Source: DASQDN01 sp963833675 (GTDB lineage: Bacteria > Acidobacteriota > Terriglobia > Bryobacterales > Bryobacteraceae). From it: a stretch of DNA of 64,000 nt. Positions 1-8,255 of the stretch are shown here, one piece after another. A model generated the notes under the pieces. It ran no database searches, was not told the origin of the DNA, and worked only from the letters and a program-made list of their open reading frames with translations. The stretch covers positions 124,001 through 188,000 of the forward strand of contig CAWHYW010000022.1 of the NCBI GenBank assembly GCA_963833675.1, read 5' to 3'. The first letter of the stretch is position 1; every line of letters begins with the position of its first letter. A program made the position numbers and the translations under genes.

Positions 1-493
1 CAAGCACCCAAGTCCCCGGCGGATGTGCGTCGAGACTCTTCGCGAAGATGGTAAGAAGTTGACGATCCAAGCCCAGTGCGAAGAAGAGGAGCCCCGCAAG
101 AAGTTGGGCAAACACTAGGAGAATGCCCGAATCCGCTTGTGTATTCGGATCGATCGTAGACGCATAGCCGTAACCGGCCTGCAACCCGAGGATCTGCGCC
201 CCCATAACAATGGCTTCCGCCGCGAAACCAACAAGCAGTCCGGCTACAACTCCGAATGCGGCTTCGGAAAGAACCCATGCGATGAACACACCGGTGGTGA
301 CCCCTGATGGCTCCACCTCAGGCCATCTGGAAGCGAGCGCGAACGTGAATGCCAGGGACAGAACTATGCGGGCGGCGACCGGACCGGCGGTGATACCCGG
401 GATCGGAAGAAAAGTAAAAACGCCGGCCACGCGTATCAGCACCAGCGCAAACGCGTAAACCGTACCGAGCGGTATGATCAGCTCACTTGGCAT
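1..493 (-). CDS. fliR: FliR, flagellar export gate protein (3' end outside window)
   Basis: Membrane subunit of the flagellar type III export gate, working with FliP and FliQ. The visible N-terminal ~164 residues begin MPSELIIPLGTVYAFALVLI and carry several hydrophobic segments. The motif LGLQAGYGYASTIDPNT near residue 108 is the conserved FliR loop. The start ATG (491-493) lies inside the fliQ stop region, giving an 11-base overlap in the order P-Q-R that is standard for this operon. The gene runs off the left edge, so its C-terminus and any fusion to FlhB cannot be judged. No frameshift is seen in the visible part. Confidence 0.93.
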   Translation of the reverse strand, partial: MPSELIIPLGTVYAFALVLIRVAGVFTFLPIPGITAGPVAARIVLSLAFTFALASRWPEVEPSGVTTGVFIAWVLSEAAFGVVAGLLVGFAAEAIVMGAQILGLQAGYGYASTIDPNTQADSGILLVFAQLLAGLLFFALGLDRQLLTIFAKSLDAHPPGTWVL

Positions 494-752
494 ACCGGCC
501 CAGGTCGCCGAGCACGTACGTCGTGTACGTCATCAATCGGTTAAGCATCCACGGCAGTAACAAAACGAAGCCAACCAGGAAGGCTGCGAGCCTCGGCGCC
601 GTGCTGAACGCGGAATCCTGCATCGACGTAGCGATCTGAACGACATTCATGACGATGCCGACGATGAATCCGATAAGAAGCAGCGGCGCGGCGACCCACA
701 CGGCCGTCATCAGCGCCTGTTTGATGATCTGTACAGCAAATTCGGGTGTCAT
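483..752 (-). CDS. fliQ: FliQ, flagellar export gate protein
   Basis: Small 89-residue membrane protein of the flagellar export gate. It has the usual two-helix hairpin of the family: residues ~15-37 (AVWVAAPLLLIGFIVGIVMN) and ~53-75 (LAAFLVGFVLLLPWML). Between them sits the conserved segment IATSMQDSAFSTAPR, corresponding to the family's Q(I)xTxxxE-type loop. Length matches the family norm of about 88-90. It starts one base after the fliP stop and overlaps fliR by 11 bases, so the three gate subunits are translationally coupled. Confidence 0.96.
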   Translation of the reverse strand: MTPEFAVQIIKQALMTAVWVAAPLLLIGFIVGIVMNVVQIATSMQDSAFSTAPRLAAFLVGFVLLLPWMLNRLMTYTTYVLGDLGRYAK

Positions 753-753
753 C

Positions 754-1437
754 TTAATAAAAGCTCTTCAGAAGCGATCCGAGAACGAGGTTCCATCCAT
801 CGACAAGGACAAACAGCAGGATCTTAAAAGGCGCCGATATCATGACCGGCGGCAGTTGGACCATGCCGATGGTGAGCGTGACGGAGGCAACCACCAGGTC
901 AATGATCAGAAATGGAAGGAACAGGACAGCTCCCACTTGAAATCCGGTCTTTAGCTCAGAAAGGATGTAGGCCGGAATCAGCACTCGCAGGTCGAGATCG
1001 GCTGCCGTTCGCGGCGCGCGAGACTTCGTAATCTCAACCATCAGCCGCACGTCCTTCTCTCGGACGTATCTGGCAAGAAATGTTTTCAGGGGCGCGGAGC
1101 CGCGATCCATCGCCGCCTGCGTGGTGATCTCTCCACGCTCGAGGGGAGTCCACGCATTTTGGTAGATGTCCTGCACGACGGGCTGCGTGATTACGATGGT
1201 CAGGAACATAGCCAATCCGATCAGTACCTGATTGGACGGGGTGGTCTGTGTCCCTAGCGCCTGTCGAAGAAAGTGAAGCACAATCGTGATCCGCAGGAAC
1301 GGCGTGATGCACATCACCGCCGCCGGCAACAACGTGAGCAGCGTCAGCGATACCGCGATCTGCATCGGCATGCTGAGACCTGCGCCCGCTTTGCCGAGTC
1401 CCAAAGGAGCGAGTTGCTGAAGAATCAGGAATGCCAT
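754..1437 (-). CDS. fliP: FliP, flagellar export gate protein
   Basis: Core pore subunit of the flagellar type III export gate. The 227-residue protein has an N-terminal hydrophobic segment, then the hallmark MCITPFLRITIVLHFLRQAL, a periplasmic-side loop (TPLERGEITTQAAMDRG) and the conserved ILSELKTGFQVGAVLFLPF helix followed by VMISAPFKILLFVLVDGW. All are diagnostic of FliP. The start overlaps the fliO-like stop by one base (TAATG). Length is slightly shorter than Proteobacterial FliP because the cleaved leader is reduced. Confidence 0.97.
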   Translation of the reverse strand: MAFLILQQLAPLGLGKAGAGLSMPMQIAVSLTLLTLLPAAVMCITPFLRITIVLHFLRQALGTQTTPSNQVLIGLAMFLTIVITQPVVQDIYQNAWTPLERGEITTQAAMDRGSAPLKTFLARYVREKDVRLMVEITKSRAPRTAADLDLRVLIPAYILSELKTGFQVGAVLFLPFLIIDLVVASVTLTIGMVQLPPVMISAPFKILLFVLVDGWNLVLGSLLKSFY

Positions 1438-1691
1438 TATTTCTGGTCCTTCAGATCGTCGAGCTTCTGACAGCTTCCGGGCGAGACTCCGATGAGGATG
1501 GTCCGGCCGTCGATATTGATCAGATGAAGTGAGTGCTGCGGGCTAAGTACGAGCCGTTCGAGGATCTCCATCCTTCGAGGTCGTGAGGATCGAACCGGGA
1601 GAGTGAAGCTGCGGCCCTTGGCATACCAGACGAGCACGCCCAGAAGCCCAAAGACCAGGATCACACCCGCGATTTGTTGAACGAATTCCAT
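1437..1691 (-). CDS. fliO: FliO-like flagellar assembly protein
   Basis: An 84-residue protein with one N-terminal membrane helix (IAGVILVFGLLGVLVWYA, residues ~7-24) and a small cytoplasmic domain containing LERLVLSPQHSLHLINIDGR followed by ILIGVSPGSCQKL. This pattern (RLxLxPxxxLxLVxxxGRxxLLGVxxxxxxxL) is the FliO domain. FliO helps assemble the FliP ring. Position directly before fliP supports the call. FliO is poorly conserved, so the name rests on domain pattern plus synteny. Confidence 0.82.
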   Translation of the reverse strand: MEFVQQIAGVILVFGLLGVLVWYAKGRSFTLPVRSSRPRRMEILERLVLSPQHSLHLINIDGRTILIGVSPGSCQKLDDLKDQK

Positions 1692-1694
1692 GAA

Positions 1695-1735
1695 TCAGTG
1701 GGCGGCTGCATTTCTCTACACAGCCGCTTCACTGA
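1695..1735. other. Hairpin between fliN and fliO
   Basis: An imperfect stem: TCAGTG + GCGGCTG on the left pairs with CAGCCGC + CACTGA on the right, with a one- or two-base bulge and a 12-base loop. It fills most of the 61-base gap between the fliN-like stop and the fliO start, the largest gap in this otherwise overlapping gene string. There is no T-run, so a terminator is unlikely. It may be an mRNA processing or stability element (inference). Confidence 0.4.
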
Positions 1736-1752
1736 TATGGTGCGGATTAATC

Positions 1753-2001
1753 CTAAAACTTCTCCCGGAAATCTGCGATACGAAATCCAAGAGAACCCCC
1801 TAAGACAACAAGCTCCGCTGTGCCTATGAGTTCCCCACCCACTTGGAGATCGACGTTGTCGCCGGCGGCTCGATCGGATAGAACGAGACTCCCCTCTTTG
1901 AGGGCAAGCAACTGCTCAACCGTCATTCCGCGACACTCAAGGCGGGTATCCACTTCCAGCGGTATGTCGGCGAGAGGCCGAAGCTCATCCAAGGCTCTCA
2001 T
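1753..2001 (-). CDS. fliN: Short FliN-type flagellar switch protein (SpoA domain)
   Basis: Only 82 residues, essentially a bare SpoA/FliN C-terminal domain: DIPLEVDTRLECRGMTVEQL, LKEGSLVLSDRAAGDNVDL, VGGELIGTAELVVLGGSLGFRI. FliN forms the lower C-ring of the flagellar switch and docks export cargo. The variable N-terminal extension present in many FliN proteins is absent. It begins 9 bases after flgE. No fliM is seen in the window, so it is either elsewhere or a FliM C-terminus is partly replaced by this protein. The SpoA assignment is secure; FliN rather than a FliM/FliY fragment is inferred from size. Confidence 0.85.
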   Translation of the reverse strand: MRALDELRPLADIPLEVDTRLECRGMTVEQLLALKEGSLVLSDRAAGDNVDLQVGGELIGTAELVVLGGSLGFRIADFREKF

Positions 2002-2010
2002 ACGTCAGCC

Positions 2011-3270
2011 TTATCTCTTCAGGTTGATGGTTTCCTGAGTTAACTCGTCCGTCGTTGTGATCACTCGCGAATTAGCCTGATACCCGCGCTGAAACACGAT
2101 CAGATTTGTAAACTCGCGGGCAATGTCTACGGTCGAGCCTTCGAGCGCCCCGGCTTTCACCTGGCCGCGGCCACCTGCGCCGGCCACACCATCCACCATG
2201 TCTGCCGTATCGACACCAGGACGAAACAGATTGTTGCCGGCATCCTGCATCGAACCTGGATTCGACGTGATCGCAATTCCAAGTTGGGCAATAACACGCT
2301 CTTCACCCGAGTCGTACCGCGCGATCACTTTCCCTTCATCGCCCATGCCGACTCCGGTGATCTGACCTGCGCGCACGCCATCCTGAATGGTTTTCGAGGT
2401 AGATGATTCGGCGGAGACCTGGCTGAATGTGGACGCGCCGTTCGAATCATAGAACTTCATCGCCACAGTGAGGTCGTCGGCTCCGCTGGCCAAAGACGGC
2501 AGCTTGATATCGACACTTCCGGGAGCCGCCGGATCCGTCATTTTCCCGGTACTGTCGAACTTCACATCGGTCGGAGTTGTGAGCAGATCAAATGGCGTGC
2601 CTGCGGTCGCCCCAGACGCTGAGGTCTCGGCTCCCGGCATACTTGCCTGCATCGTCCACGCTCCGGCAGCGGACCCCTTCGTAAAGGTCAGTGTGACAAC
2701 GTGGCTCTTGCCGATCGAATCGACTACTTCCACCGAAGAGCTGAACTTGTCTCCGGCGGCGGCTGCGGCGTTGAGGTTGGCGAAAACTGACATTGAGGTT
2801 GTCATCTTGGCCGTGGAAGTTCCCGTCGGTATGACAATATCGCTAAGAGTGGTCGACCTCGTCCCGTCTGAAGCAACTGCATACCCTTGCACGCGCTGCC
2901 CGGTGAGCGTCTGGATGAAACCCTTCTTGTCCACCTCGAAGCTTCCATCGCGCGTATAGAAGTTGACGTTTGAACCGGAATTGGCAGGATCGCGCACAAT
3001 GAAGAATCCATTGCCTTGCAGGGCAGCGTCGAGAGGACCGGAACTGGCCTGGATTGCTCCTTGCGTGAAATTACGCACGGTAATCGGCGGCGCGACACCC
3101 ATTCCAATCTCGGATCGTCCGCCCATGGACTCAGCGACCAGATCCTTGAACGCGATATCGACCGACTTGAAGCCGGTAGTGTTCACGTTGGCGAGATTGT
3201 GGCCGACCGTATCAACCGCGGCGGCGTGCGCCTTCAGTGCCGCTAGCGCGGACGAAAATGAATTAAACAT
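2011..3270 (-). CDS. flgE: FlgE, flagellar hook protein
   Basis: Builds the hook joining rod and filament. The 419-residue protein begins MFNSFSSALAALKAHAAAVD and carries the rod/hook signature VGHNLANVNTTGFKSVDIAF. A longer in-frame extension exists upstream, but this ATG has an excellent AAGGAGA ribosome site and matches the family start. The C-terminus has the conserved block EFTNLIVFQRGYQANSRVI ending in QETINLKR. It overlaps the flgD stop by 8 bases. No frameshift is seen. Confidence 0.96.
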   Translation of the reverse strand: MFNSFSSALAALKAHAAAVDTVGHNLANVNTTGFKSVDIAFKDLVAESMGGRSEIGMGVAPPITVRNFTQGAIQASSGPLDAALQGNGFFIVRDPANSGSNVNFYTRDGSFEVDKKGFIQTLTGQRVQGYAVASDGTRSTTLSDIVIPTGTSTAKMTTSMSVFANLNAAAAAGDKFSSSVEVVDSIGKSHVVTLTFTKGSAAGAWTMQASMPGAETSASGATAGTPFDLLTTPTDVKFDSTGKMTDPAAPGSVDIKLPSLASGADDLTVAMKFYDSNGASTFSQVSAESSTSKTIQDGVRAGQITGVGMGDEGKVIARYDSGEERVIAQLGIAITSNPGSMQDAGNNLFRPGVDTADMVDGVAGAGGRGQVKAGALEGSTVDIAREFTNLIVFQRGYQANSRVITTTDELTQETINLKR

Positions 3271-3577
3271 TCTTATCTCCTTCTGTTTGTGTTTGGGCGT
3301 TGTTGAGTACGGTCGTAATCGAATCGACTTGCGTCCGCAGTCCGTCGATACCTTCCTTGATGCCCATCGTTTGCTCCAGCTGGCTAAATTGCGCAAGCTG
3401 GCTCAGGAACTGCACGCCGTCGGCAGGATTCAGCGGGTTCTGATTCTTGATCTGCGCTACCAGCAGTTGCAGGAAAGCGTCCTTCCCTATTGCCGGACTG
3501 GCGCTCGTTTTCGTGGTCGAGGACTGGTTGCCCGCGGCATCTGCCGAGGTCGTCCCGGATACGGGTGCGAAGGTCAT
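3263..3577 (-). CDS. flgD: FlgD, hook-capping scaffold protein (short form)
   Basis: Caps the growing hook and directs FlgE assembly. The 104 residues hold the N-terminal FlgD domain: AIGKDAFLQLLVAQIKNQNP, LNPADGVQFLSQLAQFSQLE. The protein ends shortly after (TEGDKNV). The Ig-like and Tudor-like C-terminal domains that bring Proteobacterial FlgD to over 220 residues are missing. Short FlgD proteins are known in other phyla, so this need not be a truncation; flgE follows in frame with an 8-base overlap. The ATG overlaps the fliK stop (ATGA) and has GGAGT upstream. Confidence 0.92.
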   Translation of the reverse strand: MTFAPVSGTTSADAAGNQSSTTKTSASPAIGKDAFLQLLVAQIKNQNPLNPADGVQFLSQLAQFSQLEQTMGIKEGIDGLRTQVDSITTVLNNAQTQTEGDKNV

Positions 3578-5133
3578 GATAAATACTCCTTGAAGTTTTC
3601 GTCAGATGGCCGTCTCGGCCGTTTGTACATTTCTTCCTGCCAGTCGGGTTTGCGGTGATTATCCGAAGACTCGTTACCAGACTGAGCCAGGTCAGGCTGC
3701 ATGGGCGCCATAGTTTCCCCATGTGCGCTCGACGCATCCATCGTGTGTTCATGCGCTGCGCGCAGATGTCCTTCCGGACCTGTCTCTATTACGCGTTGCG
3801 CATCTACGGGTGTCCACGTTTCGGCGTGAAAACCTTGACCGTCGAGGTTGCGGCTCAGCTCCGGAAGATTTGCGGCAACTCCGTTTGCAAGTTGGGTATC
3901 GTTACTACGAACGCTGACATGGACCGCTCCGGCGCGCTCTTGCAGGCGAACTGTGACATTTCCTCCGTTCGCATCCGGGATCTTGAGATCCATGCTCTTA
4001 AGCGGCGCGGGATCGGCTTTCGCCGGTTCCGGAATTTCCGGCGGCGAGAAGACTCGCGAGGCGCCTTCCTGCGGCAGGTTGCGCAAAGTCGTGGAGCGTT
4101 CGGATTCCACGCTTGCGATCGGCGTGGTAAATGGTTCGTGATGTACTGCCGGTTGACGTTCTACAGAGCGGACTTGACGCTCGTCCTTGTGTTCGCTCGT
4201 GTGTTCGCCGGTTGAAAACTCGGCCTTAGCAGCCGCCTTGACAGGCATCGCGATGGGCAGGTCCGATCGACGCTCCGAAGGTGGAGCCTCGGTAGAGGAG
4301 TTCTCTTTTGGCATCGCGGGCTTGCCGCTTTCCGGGGCGCTGCCTTGCTTTGTAATGCGAGCTTCGAGAATGACGGGCTGAGGAGTTTCGGGCGGCGCGG
4401 CCGCCACATCGGATCTTGTCTGTGTCGCTTCGGTCAGAAGAGGCTCGCCTGTAGGCGGAGCCTGCCCACTGGATATAGGCGCAGGTTGATCGGGCTTACT
4501 CGAGTCAACCGGCAACTTGATATGTTCCGTTGCCGGGACCACGATTTGAGCAGCTTTCGCCTCGACAACGATTGCGTTAGGGTCGACATCTTCGGCGACT
4601 GTCTTTCGCGTCGGTAGCACGAACTGCGCTGGTTCACTTAGGTCCGCCACGGTAGACGTCCGCGCATCAACTCGCGGAGTTTTGTCGCCGGCGTCGATCC
4701 TAGCCGGCGCAGGCTCGGACAATGGCACGACCGGCATATTGGCGACCAGAGCATAGGCAATAGCGACAGAGTCATCCTCCGGCTTTTCTTCCGTACGTTC
4801 CGGCGCCGCGATCGCATCCAATACAAGAGAGCTGTCTCTTGCGGCTGTTTTCGGAATTCCATCCGCACCCGCAGCAGGCGCGGCGTCCGGATCTTCAATC
4901 ATCGGAGCCGCTTGTTGCAGCAATTCTGCAAAAAGCGACATGGACGGATCAGCGCCACTCTCCGCAGGCAAACTATTTCCTGTGACGATGCCTGGGTCGA
5001 CCGCAAAGACCGATAGCGCGATGGGGTTCACGCCACTTACCATGCAGTCGTGAGTCCAAAGCAAAGAATGCCCGTAAAACCGCCGGATTCGTGTCAAAAG
5101 CGTCAACTCTTCGTCATCGGAGAGTTGCTCCAT
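3574..5133 (-). CDS. fliK: FliK-like hook-length control protein
   Basis: Secreted ruler that terminates hook growth and switches export specificity. Its middle is long, Pro/Ala/Glu-rich and low-complexity, as in FliK. Near the C-terminus is the Flg_hook-type domain (DLKIPDANGGNVTVRLQERA, GAVHVSVRSNDTQLANGVAA, then LPELSRNLDGQGF). Order fliK-flgD-flgE is typical. The start is uncertain: ATG at 5133 (MEQLSDDEEL) or ATG at 5043 (MVSGVNPIALSVF). Neither has a clear ribosome site, and the region upstream of 5043 resembles coding sequence only weakly. The divergent flgF begins at 5219. Confidence 0.8.
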   Translation of the reverse strand: MEQLSDDEELTLLTRIRRFYGHSLLWTHDCMVSGVNPIALSVFAVDPGIVTGNSLPAESGADPSMSLFAELLQQAAPMIEDPDAAPAAGADGIPKTAARDSSLVLDAIAAPERTEEKPEDDSVAIAYALVANMPVVPLSEPAPARIDAGDKTPRVDARTSTVADLSEPAQFVLPTRKTVAEDVDPNAIVVEAKAAQIVVPATEHIKLPVDSSKPDQPAPISSGQAPPTGEPLLTEATQTRSDVAAAPPETPQPVILEARITKQGSAPESGKPAMPKENSSTEAPPSERRSDLPIAMPVKAAAKAEFSTGEHTSEHKDERQVRSVERQPAVHHEPFTTPIASVESERSTTLRNLPQEGASRVFSPPEIPEPAKADPAPLKSMDLKIPDANGGNVTVRLQERAGAVHVSVRSNDTQLANGVAANLPELSRNLDGQGFHAETWTPVDAQRVIETGPEGHLRAAHEHTMDASSAHGETMAPMQPDLAQSGNESSDNHRKPDWQEEMYKRPRRPSDENFKEYLS

Positions 5134-5189
5134 GTCTGTTTTTTGACGGAGCGTATGTGCAGTCGCGTTGTTTTCATCGCGAAACTCGA

Positions 5190-5206
5190 TTGGCCTGTAG
5201 CTTGCT
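5190..5206 (+). promoter_or_regulatory. Sigma-54 (-24/-12)-like sequence before flgF
   Basis: TTGGC-N7-TTGCT, with GG at 5192-5193 and GC at 5204-5205 separated by exactly 10 bases, matches the RpoN promoter consensus in the intergenic space before the flgF rod/ring operon. RpoN control of flagellar genes is common. Against it, the predicted start (~5217) would be only 2 bases before the flgF ATG and would remove the AGGA ribosome site at 5207-5210. The site may therefore be a chance match. Confidence 0.35.
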
Positions 5207-5218
5207 AGGACCGGTGAC

Positions 5219-5935
5219 ATGGATCCAATCGCGACCTCAGCAGCGAGTGGCATGCGAGCCCGTCTCGAGTCGCTCGATATGCTCGCCAACAATATTGCGA
5301 ATGCGTCAACGGCGGGTTACAAAGTAGACCGCGAATTCTATTCGCTGTACCGGGATGCAGAAGCCGACGATGGCGCCTTGTCTCCTTTGATCGAAAAGCC
5401 TTGGACAGATTTCTCTCAAGGCATGTTGCAGGTAACGGATAAGCCGCTGGATATTGCTCTTAACGGGAAAGGCTTTATCGGTGTCAATGGCCCGAATGGC
5501 CCTCTATACACACGCAACGGCTCGTTTCAGATATCGCCTACCGGTGATGTCGTAACAGCCGAGGGCTATCCTGTGCGCCTCGCCGGCGGGACCACACTGC
5601 GGTCGCAATCCAAGGACCCGATGCAAATCTCGATTGACGGAACCGTCAAACAGAGCGGTCTAGTGCTGGGCAAGCTTGATCTGGCCGAATTCGCGCCTGG
5701 ATCTCTGGCGAAGCAGGGCGTGAGCATGTTCCGTCCCGTTGATGGAGCCACTCCGACACCGGCCAACGTGGAAGTCCATCAGGGCAAGCTCGAAGGATCG
5801 AATGTCGGCAGCGCCGAATCCGCGGTGCGGCTCGTCGGAATCCTTCGTCAGTTTGAAATGCTTCAGAAAACCATATCCGTCAGCGCCGACATGAATCGCC
5901 GGGCGCTCGAAGAAGTCGCCCGTGTCGGGCAGTAG
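5219..5935 (+). CDS. flgF: FlgF, proximal rod protein
   Basis: Rod subunit of the flagellar basal body. The 238 residues open with SAASGMRARLESLDMLANNI and ANASTAGYKVDREFY, the N-terminal rod-helix signature. They end with the matching C-terminal helix (VRLVGILRQFEMLQKTISVS). The motif KPLDIALNGKGFIGV marks the central hook-basal body domain. The ATG has AGGA 8 bases upstream. It heads the plus-strand rod/ring operon flgF-G-A-H-I-J, divergent from fliK-flgD-flgE. Confidence 0.95.
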   Translation: MDPIATSAASGMRARLESLDMLANNIANASTAGYKVDREFYSLYRDAEADDGALSPLIEKPWTDFSQGMLQVTDKPLDIALNGKGFIGVNGPNGPLYTRNGSFQISPTGDVVTAEGYPVRLAGGTTLRSQSKDPMQISIDGTVKQSGLVLGKLDLAEFAPGSLAKQGVSMFRPVDGATPTPANVEVHQGKLEGSNVGSAESAVRLVGILRQFEMLQKTISVSADMNRRALEEVARVGQ

Positions 5936-5947
5936 AGGAGATTACTT

Positions 5948-6739
5948 ATGATTCGCGCACTTTATAGCGCAGCAAGCGGCATGACCGCGCAACAAACGAA
6001 TGTCGACAACATCGCGCACAATCTTGCGAACGCAAACACGACGGGCTTCAAGGCTCGGAGGGCTCAGTTTCAGGATCTGCTGTATCAGAATCTCGTCCAG
6101 CCAGGCTCGGCCGCGACCCAACAGACATCGGTGCCCACGGGATTGCAGGTTGGGCTCGGCGCACGCGCCGCGTCGAACGAGATCATCTTCTCTCAAGGCA
6201 ATTTTGCGCAGACCAGCAACCCTCTGGATATGGTGATTCAAGGTCGCGGATTCTTCCAGGTGCGAACAGCTTCTGGCGAGCTTGCCTATACACGTGACGG
6301 CGCGTTCCATCTCGACCGGGATGGCAACCTCGTCACGCTGGATGGAAATGCTTTGGAGCCGTCCATAACGATTCCGAAAGAAGCGCAGTCGATCTCGATC
6401 GGCGCCGATGGCACCGTTAGCTACGTTCTTCCTTCGAGCACGACAGCACAGCAGGCCGGGCAGATTCAGCTTGCGGATTTCCAGAATCCCGCAGGCTTGG
6501 ACAGCATGGGCCGGAATCTCTATAAGCCAACTACCGCTTCAGGTGACGCAGTGGTGGGTGTTCCTGGTGGACAGGAAGGAATGGGTTCATTGCTGCAGGG
6601 ATATCTGGAGCAGTCGAACGTGAGCGTTGTCGACGAGTTCATCAATCTGATTGTCAGCCAGCGCGCGTATGAGGCCAACTCCAAGGTAGTCAAAGCGGCG
6701 GATGAGATGTACCAGCAGGTGAATAATCTCACCCGATGA
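5948..6739 (+). CDS. flgG: FlgG, distal rod protein
   Basis: Main distal-rod subunit. The 263 residues start MIRALYSAASGMTAQQTNVD and carry NIAHNLANANTTGFKARRAQ, then NPLDMVIQGRGFFQV. The C-terminus has SNVSVVDEFINLIVSQRAYE and SKVVKAADEMYQQVNNLTR, the classic FlgG ending. An AGGAG ribosome site lies before the ATG. The stop overlaps the flgA start (ATGA). Confidence 0.97.
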   Translation: MIRALYSAASGMTAQQTNVDNIAHNLANANTTGFKARRAQFQDLLYQNLVQPGSAATQQTSVPTGLQVGLGARAASNEIIFSQGNFAQTSNPLDMVIQGRGFFQVRTASGELAYTRDGAFHLDRDGNLVTLDGNALEPSITIPKEAQSISIGADGTVSYVLPSSTTAQQAGQIQLADFQNPAGLDSMGRNLYKPTTASGDAVVGVPGGQEGMGSLLQGYLEQSNVSVVDEFINLIVSQRAYEANSKVVKAADEMYQQVNNLTR

Positions 6740-7573
6740 TTCCGTTGCTGCTCGCGCTCTCCTGTTTTCCGGTTGATGGTCCGAAGATTGCTTGCCAGGC
6801 ATTTGGCCGCTGCCTTATCCGAGTTCTCGCAAATTGCGCCGGATGTCGATTTCGGGTACACGCCGGCGCCGGGAGCGGTCCGTATTATTCGAGGAGACGA
6901 GATACAGGCCATGGCGAGCGAAGCACGGCATACGCGTGACGCCACCTCCGGCCGGTATCTGTTTCGAGTGGCCGATGACGCCGCTGAATGCCGATCGGGT
7001 AGAAACTGCGCTTCGGCATTCGCTGCCGGAGGGCGCATCCGTAAAAGTGCTGGAGATCAGCCGCATCACCGCCCCGCCGGGCGAAATCGAGTTTCCAATG
7101 GACATGCTGCGGAGCGGCTATTGGCGAGGTTTCGTTCGCTATGGCCAAGGCTCGAAGTTCGATATCTGGGCTCGGGTGAATGTGACTGTCAAACAGACGC
7201 GAGTGGTTGCAGCGGCTCCGATAAAGGCGGGAGATCGGATCGCCGCGAGTCAAATTCGCGTCGAGGAGGTCGAAGAGGCCCCGGACAATACGCGTGTCTC
7301 GCAAGATTGAAGAGGCGGTCGGCATGATATCGAAGCGGTCCTATAGCAGAAGGTTCGCCCCTGTTGGCGCGCATGCTTGAACGTCCACCGGCAGTTCTGA
7401 AGGGCGACACCGTCCGTTTGCACACGGCAGTCGGAGCAGCCCAGGTATCGATGGAAGTGAGCGCCCAGGCGCCAGGAAAGATCGGAGATTACATCCCTGT
7501 CAAGAACCCGTCCAGCGGCCGTGTCCTGCGGGCGCGTGTCGAATCCGCAGGAGAGGTGACGTTAGCTCAATGA
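6736..7573 (+). CDS. flgA: FlgA, P-ring assembly chaperone (frameshifted in this sequence)
   Basis: Periplasmic chaperone for FlgI P-ring formation. The ATG at 6736 (ATGA with flgG) gives a short signal peptide MIPLLLALSCFP. The protein then continues in other frames: DFGYTPAPGAVRIIRGDE, the SAF-type domain with VTVKQTRVVAAAPIKAGDRI, and a C-terminal part with MLERPPAVLKGDTVRL and IPVKNPSSGRVLRARVESAG. At least three frame changes are needed, near 6775, 6915 and 7315. The total reconstructed length (~275) suits FlgA, and both ends abut neighbours by ATGA. Indel errors in the sequence are more likely than a true pseudogene. Confidence 0.82.
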
Positions 7574-8248
7574 AACATTTCAGTATCGCTTTGTTGTTTT
7601 GTTCGCTCGCATTCGGAAAGAAAGCGCCTACTCCGCAGACAAGCCCGCTTGACGATTACATCCGGGAGGCCAGCCAAAGTTCTTCCGCTGGCGCCGAGGC
7701 GGCTACCGGATCGCTCTGGTCGCCGGATGCGAGGTTCGGCGAATCTCGGCGCTGACCTTCGAGCGCGGCAGGTCAATGACGTCGTCACCATCGTTGTCCA
7801 GGAACGGGCATCGGCCGTGTCCCGAGGGTCTGTTTCGTCGTCTCGCGCATCCAGCGCCAATGCCAGCGTGAATGCCGCGTTGGGCCCCCGCACTTCCGGA
7901 TGGCTGCCGAACATGGCAAGCATGTCGGGACAACAGAAACTGGAAGGCCAGGGTGAGACAGTCCGCGAAACAGTCCTGAGCACCGTCCTGACGGCGCGGG
8001 TAACTCATGTGTTGCCGAACGGCAATCTTGTGATTGAAGCCGCCAAGGCCGTCACGGTCAACTCCGAAACCCAGCGCGTAACTGTGCGCGGCGTCGTTCG
8101 ACCATTCGATCTGACGACGGCAAATGCCATCCAATCCGATCAGATCGCGATGCTGGAAGTGAGTGTCGCTGGTAAAGGCGTTGTCGGAGATGCAGTGCGG
8201 CGGCCCAATATTCTCTATCGACTACTGCTTGGTGTGCTTCCCTTCTAA
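7570..8248 (+). CDS. flgH: FlgH, flagellar L-ring protein (one frameshift)
   Basis: Outer-membrane L-ring protein. The N-terminus MKHFSIALLFCSLAFGKK contains a hydrophobic leader with a Cys that could serve as a (non-canonical, Phe at -1) lipobox. Then comes SLWSPDARF and, after one extra G near 7735, ANLGADLRARQVNDVVTIVV with the FlgH core. The C-terminus (VLPNGNLVIEAAKAVTVNSE, VRGVVRPFDLTTANAIQSDQ) is diagnostic. The start overlaps flgA by ATGA. Removing one base restores a continuous ~225-residue protein. Confidence 0.9.
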
Positions 8249-8255
8249 ACTTGTC

